Origin: Flavobacteriales bacterium UBA6770
GTDB lineage: Bacteria; Bacteroidota; Bacteroidia; Flavobacteriales_G; Salibacteraceae
Direction: 5' to 3'
Assembly (NCBI GenBank): GCA_905181875.1
Contig: CAJIZH010000006.1
Location: 62,001 to 126,000 of the forward strand
Length of the DNA stretch: 64,000 nucleotides
Both the position numbers and the translations under genes were made by a program. The notes beneath the pieces are model-generated. The model was not told the DNA's origin, searched no databases, and saw only the letters and a program-made list of their open reading frames with translations. Below, piece by piece: positions 53,038 through 63,656 of this stretch; position 1 is the first letter of the stretch, and each line of letters starts with the position of its first letter.

Positions 53038-54000
53038 TTATCCAGTAGGATGTTCTTTTTGAGTTGCAATAATGTCACTTACTGCTTGCCTATATTTATA
53101 AGGATTCCCCGCTTTTTTTATCGCTTTATAAACTTTCTGAGGATTATGCGTAGACTGACAGAAAAACTCCCAAAAGCCCAGCATTTTCATTTTAATAGGC
53201 GTAGGTCCAGAAAGCATAGCATCGTACTGCTGATAAATAGTATCGTGAAATGCACTAAAAATCTCCCAACGATCAGCAGGATATTCAGTAGTGTCTGCCT
53301 TTATCATACTGGGTAAAAAAGGGTCTGAGATAAGACCTCGGCCTATCATAAAATGGTTGACAGTTGGGAATCGTTCTCGCATTGCTTTAAACCGTTCAAC
53401 AGTAGTTATATCACCATTGTAATACAAAGTATGCTTTGCAACATCTATGCATTTCTGGAATGCATCAAGATCTACACCTCCTTTGTACAACTGCTTACCA
53501 AGTCTAGCATGAATGGCTACATTTTTAAGCGGGTACTTTTCTAGAATTGGAAAGGAATCTAATATTTCGTTGCTGTTTTCATAGCCGAGGCGCATTTTCA
53601 TAGAGATAGTGACATCTGTCTCACTATGTGCGCGATCTAAAATGTGATCTATTTTTTCAGTGTTACAAATGAGTCCAGAGCCCATGCCGCTTTTGGTAAC
53701 CATTGGGTAGGGACAACCCAAATTCCAATTCAACTCTTTGTACCCTAACGATTGAATATACTTTATCACAAATATGAAATGATCAGCGTCTGCTGTCATT
53801 ACTTGAGGAATTAGCTCTAAGCTGGTATTTACTTCAGGGTTTAAATCGCGCTGATAAGACCCCTTGATAATCATCTTTCTATTGAAGCGTATGTAAGGCG
53901 CATAATAGGTGTCTATTCCTCCAAAGAATTTTTGCTGTGCATTTCGGAAAGCAGCATCTGTAAAGCCTTGTAAGGGTGAGGATAGTAGTGAGTAAGACAT
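53038..54000 (-). CDS. tRNA-dihydrouridine synthase
   Basis: A 320-residue FMN enzyme that reduces uridine in tRNA to dihydrouridine. The FMN-binding start is LLSSPLQGFTDAAFRNAQQ, the active-site Cys is in ELNWNLGCPYPMVTKSGMGSGL, and SMKMRLGYENSNE, YNGDITT and FMIGRGLISDP complete the TIM-barrel signature. The ATG at 54000 is used; a TTG 36 bases upstream (54036) would add 12 residues without family support. The length and motifs fit the DusC/DusA-like group, but the position in tRNA cannot be fixed. Confidence 0.93.
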   Translation of the reverse strand: MSYSLLSSPLQGFTDAAFRNAQQKFFGGIDTYYAPYIRFNRKMIIKGSYQRDLNPEVNTSLELIPQVMTADADHFIFVIKYIQSLGYKELNWNLGCPYPMVTKSGMGSGLICNTEKIDHILDRAHSETDVTISMKMRLGYENSNEILDSFPILEKYPLKNVAIHARLGKQLYKGGVDLDAFQKCIDVAKHTLYYNGDITTVERFKAMRERFPTVNHFMIGRGLISDPFLPSMIKADTTEYPADRWEIFSAFHDTIYQQYDAMLSGPTPIKMKMLGFWEFFCQSTHNPQKVYKAIKKAGNPYKYRQAVSDIIATQKEHPTG

Positions 54001-54198
54001 TAATAGTCTGGAATTATTAAGCTTGTTGATCTTCAATAATGACGAAAATCCTTTTTGTCGTAGAATCTTCGAATTTCCAATACAAGTTATTGTCTTTCAT
54101 CGGTTTCAAAATTACTACAATCAACACATTTATAATTCAACGTTTACTTTATGAAAATCATAATTTGAACATGTGGTTCAAAAAGCGTTTTAAGTAAT

Positions 54199-55062
54199 TT
54201 ATTGTGATTTTGGTTGTATTGTCTTTATCCCAAAAGCGATAATTGCTCCACCAGTAAAAAACATAATTAAACTATAAACTGCAGGTGCTATCGCATAATT
54301 GTCATTCATGAGTATTCCAGAAGCAATAGCAATAGCCATGGTACCATTTTGTATTCCAGACTCAATGGAAATGGTTAGTGATTGCACTGTATTTAGTTTT
54401 GCAAGTTTTGCCGTGATAAAACCAATTAGAATGGCTGAAATATTTAACGCTAGCGTGGTCAAGCCTGCTTGCTGCAAATAGGGAATGAGATCTTCTTTTT
54501 TATTTAAGACTAATCCAATAATTACTAAAAATAGAACAGCGGCAGAAGCAATCTTAACCGGTTTGTTCATTTTTTCTGCCAAACCTGGTTTAGCCCGACT
54601 TATGGCCATACCAATTGAAACCGGAATAATTACAATAGCAAAAATTTGAATTACCGTTTTCAATTTGTTGATTTGAACTGTTTCGTTCGCATCTAAAAAT
54701 TGAGATAGAGCAAAGTCGACTACAAATGGAATGGTGAAAATGGTGATTATACTATTTACTGTTGTTAATGAAATAGATAAGCCAGCATCACCTTTTGCCA
54801 AATGTGTTATAAGATTAGATGCCGGACCTCCCGGGCATGCGGCCAATATCATGATTCCAATTGCAATGTCAGTTTCAACATTAAATAGTACAATCAAAAC
54901 GTACGCGATAATGGGTAACAAAACAATTTGATTAACTAGCCCAACAAGAATTGCTTTTGGGTGTTGAAGCAATCTAACAAAATCATCTTTCACCAAAGAA
55001 AGGCCCATGCCAAACATAATGAGAACTAATGCTATTGCGAGAATGATCGTTCTTATATCCAT
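54199..55062 (-). CDS. Bile acid:sodium symporter (BASS) family transporter
   Basis: A 287-residue inner-membrane protein with about nine helices. The BASS family marks are LIMFGMGLSLVKDDF, the sodium-site segment AACPGGPASNLITHLAKGDAGLSISLTTVNSI, and ISIESGIQNGTMAIAIASGILM near the C-terminus. Such proteins carry organic anions with sodium; in bacteria the substrates are mostly unknown and may include pantoate or keto acids. The genes on either side have no obvious link. Confidence 0.92.
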   Translation of the reverse strand: MDIRTIILAIALVLIMFGMGLSLVKDDFVRLLQHPKAILVGLVNQIVLLPIIAYVLIVLFNVETDIAIGIMILAACPGGPASNLITHLAKGDAGLSISLTTVNSIITIFTIPFVVDFALSQFLDANETVQINKLKTVIQIFAIVIIPVSIGMAISRAKPGLAEKMNKPVKIASAAVLFLVIIGLVLNKKEDLIPYLQQAGLTTLALNISAILIGFITAKLAKLNTVQSLTISIESGIQNGTMAIAIASGILMNDNYAIAPAVYSLIMFFTGGAIIAFGIKTIQPKSQ

Positions 55063-55250
55063 TGTACCCTAATTTGAATAATTCTATTAAAGCACCAAAA
55101 TAAAGGAATTGAAGGAATACCAATTAAATTAAAAATGAAAACCCAAGCTCCATAAGAAATAGGGTTTCAAAAAAACTCAATAATGTGATTCATTCACAAG
55201 TAACATATCAAGGTATTCTTAATCTTCAATAAATAGAACGATTTATCATT

Positions 55251-56132
55251 TTATATTCGATCGTACCAAATGGCAAGTTCTTGTCCGATTTCATGAGGGT
55301 AGTCCTCTTGAACATAGTGCAAACCTTTACCCAGGTCTATTGATGTAAGGTTTTTCATTCCTGCCTTTATCATTTTAACGTCCTTTTCTTTGATAGCTAC
55401 CCCAGGTGTAACGTAGAAGAAAAGTTTGGGAATTTCAGATGCCATCAACCACTTGTGCCATGAACCTAATGCCTTTGCTACATGCGCTGGTTCTCCACCA
55501 TTAAAAGGAACCGCCATTGGCCATTTCAATAAAGGTTTTCTGCTTTTTATATTAGGGTAGGGAGCAGCATAATAGTCCATTTCTTTTTTTGTCATTTTTC
55601 TTAAAACCATATCGGGAATCATTTTGGTAATAAAGATATTTGCTACTTGTACCATCATCCAACCTATACCTGGCGTTCGCATTAGCTTAAGCGCGGTTCT
55701 TACCGATGCTGGCATATCAAACGTGGTTGGAGCATCATACATAGCTTCCATAAATGCGATAGCCTTGATGTTATCCTGATGAAGGTTCGCATAATGAAAT
55801 CCCAATCCTGAACCCCAATCGTGAAGCACGAGTGTAACGTTCTTTAAGTTCATTTTCTCGATAAAAGCGTTGAGATAATCGTAGCCATCTTGAAAACCAT
55901 AATCGATGTCTGGTTTTCCAGATTTCCCCATACCAATTAAGTCGGGTGCAATGCAACGTCCATGTTCAGTAAGGTAAGGGATAATATTTCTCCATAAATA
56001 ATTGGACATAGGATTGCCGTGTAGAAATATTATAGGGTCGCCTTCACCTTCATCTATGTAATGAATTTTACTGTCTTTAACGTCTAAATATTTCGATTCG
56101 AAAGGAAATTCTGCAGAAATTGTCTTCTTCAT
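55251..56132 (-). CDS. Haloalkane dehalogenase
   Basis: A 293-residue alpha/beta hydrolase with a haloalkane dehalogenase active site. Halide-binding Asn is in LHGNPMSNYLWRN, the nucleophile Asp and Trp are in LVLHDWGSGLGFHY, the acid Glu is in AIAFMEAMYD, and the base His is in GKGLHYVQEDYPHEIG. It should cleave carbon-halogen bonds to alcohol and halide. The natural substrate is unknown. It is 2 bases after the SRPBCC gene and downstream of the ECF sigma gene, which suggests it belongs to that sigma factor's regulon. It has no signal peptide. Confidence 0.9.
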   Translation of the reverse strand: MKKTISAEFPFESKYLDVKDSKIHYIDEGEGDPIIFLHGNPMSNYLWRNIIPYLTEHGRCIAPDLIGMGKSGKPDIDYGFQDGYDYLNAFIEKMNLKNVTLVLHDWGSGLGFHYANLHQDNIKAIAFMEAMYDAPTTFDMPASVRTALKLMRTPGIGWMMVQVANIFITKMIPDMVLRKMTKKEMDYYAAPYPNIKSRKPLLKWPMAVPFNGGEPAHVAKALGSWHKWLMASEIPKLFFYVTPGVAIKEKDVKMIKAGMKNLTSIDLGKGLHYVQEDYPHEIGQELAIWYDRI

Positions 56133-56134
56133 AA

Positions 56135-56722
56135 TTACTTGGTATTTTGATTTTTTTGAGATTCAATTTTACGCGGATGTGCTACCCTGTTTTCAGCATA
56201 GAACTTCAGCTCTTCTTCTATTTCAATTGTCGATTTACCTAATTTGAGTTTTATTAATGGAGAAAGCATTAGCCCTATAAATCCATTTGTTTCCAGTTTA
56301 AATTCTATTATCACCTTGGTTTTGTTTGTCTCAACAGACTCTAAGGACCAGATACCAACGGCAGATTTAGCAATTGTCGGAGCCCCTTTACTGATGTGAT
56401 AGGTTATGGAATGATTCGTTTGGTCAAAGATGTCTATCTCTTGAATCGTTTCGCCTCGCTCTGTTTCAGTAACACGGTGCAAATAATCCAATTCTTCAAG
56501 TTTTGGTTGTCCACCTGGTTTTGAGTTTTTGAAATTTGTAGACCAAAGATGTACTTCAGTAAATTGATTACCCATAATCTCCCAAACCTGTGAGATTTCT
56601 TTGTTGATTATTAATTCCTTTTTCACATGGATGTTTTTTTCAGCCAATATTGAAAGCCCTCCGATTAGAGCAATTATCAGGACACTTACTATTATCATAA
56701 TTCTTTTGATTTTTAAATTCAT
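56135..56722 (-). CDS. SRPBCC-family (START-like) protein with N-terminal membrane anchor
   Basis: A 195-residue protein. An N-terminal hydrophobic helix (IMIIVSVLIIALIGGLSILA) anchors or exports it, followed by a polyketide-cyclase/SRPBCC fold (KELIINKEISQVWEIMGNQFTEVHLWS, HRVTETERGETIQEIDIF, ITYHISKGAP, VIIEFKLETNGFIG). Such folds bind small hydrophobic ligands. It lies between the ECF sigma gene (75-base gap) and the dehalogenase (2-base gap), so co-expression is very likely. A ligand-binding or lipid-handling role is inferred. Confidence 0.8.
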   Translation of the reverse strand: MNLKIKRIMIIVSVLIIALIGGLSILAEKNIHVKKELIINKEISQVWEIMGNQFTEVHLWSTNFKNSKPGGQPKLEELDYLHRVTETERGETIQEIDIFDQTNHSITYHISKGAPTIAKSAVGIWSLESVETNKTKVIIEFKLETNGFIGLMLSPLIKLKLGKSTIEIEEELKFYAENRVAHPRKIESQKNQNTK

Positions 56723-56797
56723 AATCTTATCTGTTTTGCTTGTATACAGATTAGATGCATGAAAAATAGAAGTGTGACAAAAGTGGAGTAGCGGCTG

Positions 56798-57670
56798 CTA
56801 AATATCGAGTAGATTTTTTAGTGTTTGGTCATTTATAACCTTGCTAACAATGGTTTTTGCGTCAAACTCAGACTTGCTAGGATGGGATCTAAATAGCTCT
56901 ATATATTTCTGATCGAGAGTATCTACCATCACTTCCTGATGTTCAGAAACAAAGTCATTTATCTTCTTAGTATACTCAGGCTTGAAGATTAGATTTTCTG
57001 CATTTAAGGCGCCCATTTTAAGAGCAGATTTGGCCTTTTTGGAACATCTACATGGGTTTGATTTATTGATTAATCCACAACGGTATTCCATGTAATTGTG
57101 AAGTTCCTTTCTTGCTCGGGATAGTTTAACTCTGAAATTTTGATTCGATATTTCGAAAATTTCAGCTCCGAGATTATGGTCAATTTTAAAGATATCTCCT
57201 AACAGGTATATCAGTCTTTGTTCACGGTCAAGACATATGAGCATAGCCGATGTACATCTAAGTTTTACTTCTCTCGTGTAATCTTTTAATATTAATTCAT
57301 CCTCCGGGTTCAGTTCAGGATCAGGAACAGCGTTGAGTTTTTGATCGTGTACTTCAAAACTTGGGAAATCGACCTCCTTGGACTTTCTTTTCGATTGTAA
57401 GAACTCGTTAAATACAATCCGATACAACCACGTTCGAAAAGCACCGTTTCTTTTGAAAGTAGATAACTTGGTAATTACTTTAATGAGCACTTCTTGGGTT
57501 ATGTCTAAAGCATCATCGTTGCTGTGTGTCATTTTCCATGCTACATTGTAAATGAAGGATTGATGAATTGCCACTAAACTATCTAAGGCTTTAGCATCGC
57601 CTGCAAGAACTTGGTCAACCAGTATTAGATTTTCCTCTTCAGAATAATTATTTGATAACGGGTTTTTCAT
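56798..57670 (-). CDS. ECF-type RNA polymerase sigma factor with C-terminal extension
   Basis: A 290-residue sigma-70-family factor. Region 2 is LVDQVLAGDAKALDSLVAIH, then DALDITQEVLIKVITKLSTF, FRTWLYRIVFNEFLQSKRKS. Region 4 is CLDREQRLIYLLGDIFKI, EIFEISNQNFRVKLSRARKEL. After it comes a cysteine segment, CGLINKSNPCRCSKKAKSA, and a 90-residue helical tail. The Cys-rich NPCRC motif is found in a group of ECF factors and may bind metal or sense redox state. There is no anti-sigma gene, so the extension may regulate the factor. Its likely targets include the following SRPBCC and dehalogenase genes. Confidence 0.9.
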   Translation of the reverse strand: MKNPLSNNYSEEENLILVDQVLAGDAKALDSLVAIHQSFIYNVAWKMTHSNDDALDITQEVLIKVITKLSTFKRNGAFRTWLYRIVFNEFLQSKRKSKEVDFPSFEVHDQKLNAVPDPELNPEDELILKDYTREVKLRCTSAMLICLDREQRLIYLLGDIFKIDHNLGAEIFEISNQNFRVKLSRARKELHNYMEYRCGLINKSNPCRCSKKAKSALKMGALNAENLIFKPEYTKKINDFVSEHQEVMVDTLDQKYIELFRSHPSKSEFDAKTIVSKVINDQTLKNLLDI

Positions 57671-57874
57671 AAGCGATTCATTTCTTCTAAATATTAGATG
57701 CCTGAATTTACGAAGTGTTACAAAATAAAGGAATAAGAGGGTCGATTTGAGATATTGGTAAATCCTGTTCTCATGAAATAATTGTATAAACCTGATTTAG
57801 GAAAGTATGCCTTTTTCGATATAAAAACAATAGAATGCAATACATTTCATTGTTTTTAATGTGCTTATTTCCAA

Positions 57875-58102
57875 TTACTCGTATTGGTGCAAACAAGTAT
57901 ATACATTATCCTGAAACTGTTTATCTGCCAAAGTTAGGTGAATCTTAACTTGACCTGTTACCTTAGACTCTTCAATGGCATAGAATCCTCCAGTTTGGAA
58001 TTGCTTATTGTCTAAAGCATTAACAAATCTAGCAGCTCCATGATCAATAGAATGTACAATTGAAAATGGCAAAAAAGATATTGTGGTAGTTGAAAGAATC
58101 AT
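57875..58102 (-). pseudogene. C-terminal remnant of a short-chain dehydrogenase
   Basis: The 75-codon frame contains DHGAARFVNALDNKQFQTGG, FYAIEESKVTGQV and ADKQFQDNVYTCLHQYE. This is the ending of the larger SDR type in which a helix HGAxRYVxAL is followed by SGxFxAS and FxDxxxQxxxHxF. The first 20 residues before DHGAA do not fit, and there is no glycine motif or catalytic YxxxK upstream. It lies beside two other fragments and one small gene. Confidence 0.55.
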
Positions 58103-58123
58103 TGAGCATAAAGAAGGTGAATA

Positions 58124-58450
58124 TTACCTTGCCAACAGCTTAGCTGAAATTTTATAGGTTGCTGAATAGGTGAGTCCTTCTTGACGAGATTTTAAATTCA
58201 TATAAGCGCCATTGTACCAACGAGAGTCAGTGGCTTTCTTTTTGGAATCTTCATGGGAGATCGTCCCAAATATTTTTGTTTTCAGCTTTGTTTTAATGCT
58301 GTAAACGCTAATACCCAAGTGTTCAACTCGTTTAAGAACAGTTGCAAAATCTGCCTCAGAAAAATAATGAACCGTCTCTTTATTTTTAGCTTTATTCAAA
58401 TTTTTTAAATCAGTAAATACGTTTTCTTCTAAGAATTCAGTTTGTTCCAT
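58124..58450 (-). CDS. Conserved-looking small protein (108 aa)
   Basis: A 108-residue protein with ATG at 58450; a TTG seven codons upstream is less likely. It is charged and helical at the N-terminus (LNKAKNKETVHYFSEADFAT, VLKRVEHLGISVYSIKTKLK) and ends with KATDSRWYNGAYMNLKSRQEG and YKISAKLLAR. It resembles a family of short Bacteroidota proteins without known function. The next gene fragment (57875-58102) follows after 21 bases. It is a plausible intact gene in an otherwise decayed stretch. Confidence 0.6.
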   Translation of the reverse strand: MEQTEFLEENVFTDLKNLNKAKNKETVHYFSEADFATVLKRVEHLGISVYSIKTKLKTKIFGTISHEDSKKKATDSRWYNGAYMNLKSRQEGLTYSATYKISAKLLAR

Positions 58451-58545
58451 GTTTTGTTGACTTTTATGCAAAACTGCGCTTTAATACAGTTCAAGTTTCG
58501 ATTTAAGTAGTTTTTAAGTCGAAAATTTCAAATTATCTTCAAGAA

Positions 58546-58767
58546 TCAGATTAATTCAACAAAACCTGAAAAGCCCTTTTTGTATAATTCAAAATCCATA
58601 ATAGCAGAATGCGCAACTCGAGCTATATAATCTTTATCGCCTTCCTTTGTAATTCCTTGAGTAGATGTTGTCGGAGTCGTAAAGTAACAACTTATTATCT
58701 GCCCATAACGCACACAATACTTGTTTTCATTAGGAATTTCAGCAATGAAATAAACCGGAAATAGAAT
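58546..58767 (-). pseudogene. Unidentified gene remnant
   Basis: A 73-codon minus-strand frame follows the T9SS fragment's stop in the same frame. It reads PVYFIAEIPNENKYCVRYGQ, IISCYFTTPTTSTQGITKEG and DKDYIARVAHSAIMDFELYK, ending SGFVELI. Composition is protein-like, but there is no ATG; a GTG at 58713 is the only candidate start. I do not recognise the family. Confidence 0.4.
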
Positions 58768-59265
58768 TTACCTAAGCAAGGTAATATAGCCAGTATAATT
58801 AGTTCCATTGACCTCTAGCCGATAGAAATAAATACCTTCTTGGTAGGGTTTTCCAACAAATGTTCTTCCAACCCATATTGGAAAGCCTTCTATAGATTCA
58901 AAGATCAAGGCTCCCCAGCGGTTGTATACGTATACGGCACTGCAGTCAACGAAATCATTACCCATTGAAAAGTCGATGTCGTCATTTATACCAGCGTAGT
59001 TTGGCGTAAATACATTGGCTATGCTATCTGAAGTAAAAGAAAGTGCAGCTCCAGCAATGTTTATGATTTGAATGCTGGTGTCTCTGTAATGATTGATAGA
59101 TTGAGCGGCGAGTTGCAGCGTATAGTCTTGATCTTTTATTGCGTCAAAAGAAACTACTGGATCCGAGCCAATGTATGTCCCATCTAGTATCCATTTGTAG
59201 GAAAATACTTCAGATTGAACTGAATTATTCACACGAAACGCCAATATTATATAGGTATCGAAGTT
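58768..59265 (-). pseudogene. C-terminal fragment of a T9SS type B (gliding-associated) surface protein
   Basis: An open frame of 165 codons bounded upstream by a stop (59266-59268), with no ATG or signal peptide. A PKD-like piece (SYKWILDGTYIGSDPVVSF, DQDYTLQLAAQSINH) is followed by the type B sorting domain: IANVFTPNYAGINDDIDF, SAVYVYNRWGALIFES, GIYFYRLEVNGTNYTGYITLLR. Type B domains mark very large adhesin-like proteins sent out by type IX secretion. Only the last 160 residues remain. A TTG at 59244 could start a short product, but without a signal peptide it could not be exported. Confidence 0.7.
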
Positions 59266-59402
59266 CTACATCATATTATCTGGTTGCAAAAAATTAAACG
59301 CTTATAGTCGATTATAAGTACTTATAAAAATGGATAATAGGAAATCAATGTGTTAGTAAACATAAGGCGATCACTGACAAGAAGTTGATTCTAAAATACT
59401 AA

Positions 59403-61442
<2,040 letters not shown>

Positions 61443-61469
61443 CGTTTTGACAATTGTCTGCACAAAGTT

Positions 61470-61490
61470 ATCCTGAATTTATTTCAGGAT
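61470..61490. repeat. Palindromic intergenic repeat, copy 1
   Basis: ATCCTGAA and TTCAGGAT surround a TTTAT loop; the next bases are CTCGTCCC. An identical 21-base copy is at 63509-63529. It lies 28 bases after the ligA stop and may end its transcript. Confidence 0.7.
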
Positions 61491-61613
61491 CTCGTCCCAA
61501 TTGGTCCATTAGTGATATACTCAACTACATTCACGGCGACAAATTTCACCACTCCTAACCCAGCTTTAATCTCAAAATAATACAGTTTATTATGCTCAGC
61601 TTAAGAAACCAAT

Positions 61614-61621
61614 TACTTTTG
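61614..61621 (+). promoter_or_regulatory. -7 promoter element of the solute-binding protein gene
   Basis: TACTTTTG fully matches TAnnTTTG. The start of transcription would be near 61628, 13 bases before the ATG at 61641. The -33 region is weak (TTTA at 61586-61589). Confidence 0.5.
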
Positions 61622-61640
61622 CATCTTGAAAACAAAAATC

Positions 61641-62495
61641 ATGAAAAATTTAATCTTAACTCTTTCTTTTACAGTCTTTTCTGCTATAGGGATGATTGCT
61701 CAAACAACTTCTTTTCAGAGCTGGAATAGTGTTGCAAGTCAGCGAGCAGGTGTACTAAATGTAAATTATTTAGTTAATTATCCATTTGCATATTCTGATC
61801 CTAACGGGGCTGATATGGGTATTGAAATCGATATTATTAGAGAGTTCGAAAAGTGGCTAGAAACGTATAAAGGAGTTACCCTAAAATTGAATTACAAGAA
61901 ATTTGAAAATTTCGACACGTTTTACAATGGAATTAAGGATGGTGGAAATGGTATCATCGGACTGGGTTCGGTAACAATAAGTAAGGAAAGAGAAAAATGG
62001 GCGAAATTTTCACAACCTTACTTAAAGAATGTAGCTGTTTTAGCCTCTTCATTGGACGTCCAGACTTTAGGCAGTCTTGATGATTTTTCAACTGTGTTTA
62101 AAGACAAAGTGGCTTTGGTAGTTAAAGGTTCATCGCACGAAAAAGTATTGCTTGCCATTAAAGCAGACCAATTTCCGGAAATGGTAGTCAGTTATGCGTC
62201 AAATCCAAAGGAAATGCTGATTAAAATGAAGTCAGATCCTAAATACTTCGGATATGTAGACATCATAACTTATATGGCGTTTACAAAGGAGCAAGGCGGG
62301 ATTTTAAGAGTGCACAGAGCTGCAGATATCCAAAGCGAATTGTTTGGATTTGTATTTCCTCCAAATAGCGATTGGAACACCATTTTTAATGAATTTATGG
62401 TAGGTGGATTTGGTTTTACAGCCACTGATGAGTACCATGCAATTTTAGAAAAGTACTTGGAGATGAATGTAATTAACGAAGTTCAATTACGATAG
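61641..62495 (+). CDS. Substrate-binding protein, SBP_bac_3 family
   Basis: A 284-residue periplasmic binding protein with signal MKNLILTLSFTVFSAIGMIAQ. The fold resembles amino-acid and polar-compound binding proteins of family 3: GVLNVNYLVNYPFAYSDPNG, GIEIDIIREFEKWLE, VTISKEREKWAKFSQPYLKN, VALVVKGSSHEKVL. No ABC permease or ATPase gene is adjacent, so it may be a lone sensor or enzyme cofactor or belong to a transporter elsewhere. It has no T9SS domain. It ends 6 bases before prmC. An upstream TTG (61626) would add five residues and is unlikely. Confidence 0.85.
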   Translation: MKNLILTLSFTVFSAIGMIAQTTSFQSWNSVASQRAGVLNVNYLVNYPFAYSDPNGADMGIEIDIIREFEKWLETYKGVTLKLNYKKFENFDTFYNGIKDGGNGIIGLGSVTISKEREKWAKFSQPYLKNVAVLASSLDVQTLGSLDDFSTVFKDKVALVVKGSSHEKVLLAIKADQFPEMVVSYASNPKEMLIKMKSDPKYFGYVDIITYMAFTKEQGGILRVHRAADIQSELFGFVFPPNSDWNTIFNEFMVGGFGFTATDEYHAILEKYLEMNVINEVQLR

Positions 62496-62501
62496 CAGGC
62501 A

Positions 62502-63359
62502 TTGAAGCTTATAGACAATAGCTATAAAGGCGTTGAACGTTATATCGAAGATAAACTAAACGGAATGTTTAGTTCCTCCGAAATTGCAGCGCTTTCAAAC
62601 ACTTTATTCGTTGAGCAGCTATCTATTTCCAGACAACAACGACTTATAGAACCTACTAGTCGAATTACTGAAGGCGATCTTTTGTTGATTATTCGATCGG
62701 TAAATCGATTGCTAGAAAACGAGCCCTTAGACTATATACTCGGCAATACCGAGTTTTATGGGGCGAAATTCAAAGTAGGGAAGGAAGTCCTGATTCCGCG
62801 TCCTGAGACGGAAGAATTGTGTGAATGGATAATTACTGAAGAAATCTTAAGCGATTTAAAAGTTGCGGATATTGGAACCGGTTCTGGCTGCATTGCAGTA
62901 ACTCTAGCAAAGCACTTGAAAAATGCAACAGTTTATGCTTGTGATGTTTCAACGTCGGCTTTAGGTTTAGCCAAAGAAAATGCAGAGCTAAATTCGGTTT
63001 CTATTTCGACCAAAGCATTTGATGTATTGGAGGATTTTTTAATCGAAGAAAAATTAGACATTATTGTTTCCAACCCTCCATATGTACTAGAAAGCGATAA
63101 AGCAGAAATGGAAAATAATGTGCTTAATTATGAGCCACATTTAGCCTTGTTTGTTGAAGACAATGATCCATTATTGTTTTACCGAAAAATTGCCGAGTAT
63201 GGCTTAAATCATTTGAAAACTAAGGGTCGTTTGTATTTTGAGATTCACGAGCGCTATGCTGATGAAGTTCAATCACTATTAGTTGAAATGGGCTTTTCGA
63301 ATATTGAAGTTCGGCAGGATGCACAAGGGAAGGAAAGAATGGTTAGGGGAGTTTTGTAA
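62502..63359 (+). CDS. prmC: Peptide chain release factor N5-glutamine methyltransferase
   Basis: A 285-residue PrmC/HemK enzyme that methylates the GGQ glutamine of release factors RF1 and RF2. A helical N-terminal domain (LLENEPLDYILGNTEFYG, VLIPRPETEEL) precedes the SAM fold (VADIGTGSGCIAVTLAKHL) and the catalytic NPPY (DIIVSNPPYVLESD). No ATG lies at the family N-terminus; TTG at 62502 gives the expected length, and the first ATG (codon 22) would remove part of the helical domain. It starts 6 bases after the solute-binding gene. Confidence 0.95.
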   Translation: MKLIDNSYKGVERYIEDKLNGMFSSSEIAALSNTLFVEQLSISRQQRLIEPTSRITEGDLLLIIRSVNRLLENEPLDYILGNTEFYGAKFKVGKEVLIPRPETEELCEWIITEEILSDLKVADIGTGSGCIAVTLAKHLKNATVYACDVSTSALGLAKENAELNSVSISTKAFDVLEDFLIEEKLDIIVSNPPYVLESDKAEMENNVLNYEPHLALFVEDNDPLLFYRKIAEYGLNHLKTKGRLYFEIHERYADEVQSLLVEMGFSNIEVRQDAQGKERMVRGVL

Positions 63360-63505
63360 AACGGTATATTCAATTTTAACTAACGAAATTTGATATCTGT
63401 TGGAATCTCAACTCAGGTTGATCTACACGTATTGTTACTGATTGAGATGATGAACTAAATTCCGCAGGACCTAGTTTTTATTATTTAGTACAATTTCCAG
63501 CTACC

Positions 63506-63531
63506 GTCATCCTGAATTTATTTCAGGATCT
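63506..63531. repeat. Palindromic intergenic repeat, copy 2
   Basis: GTC, then ATCCTGAA-TTTAT-TTCAGGAT, then CT. The 21-base palindrome at 63509-63529 is identical to that at 61470-61490. It lies in the 297-base spacer between prmC and the POT transporter, which otherwise holds nothing recognised except a weak -7 candidate TATTTTCG at 63630-63637. Confidence 0.7.
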
Positions 63532-63656
63532 CAGGATTATCTAAGCGCATTTTTCCAGTTGAGGTGTTGAAACGAGTTCAGTAAGACCTACAAATAATAA
63601 ACTAGATTTCAAATTCTTAAAAACTATCCTATTTTCGAAGTTCTCAAAATCTAACT

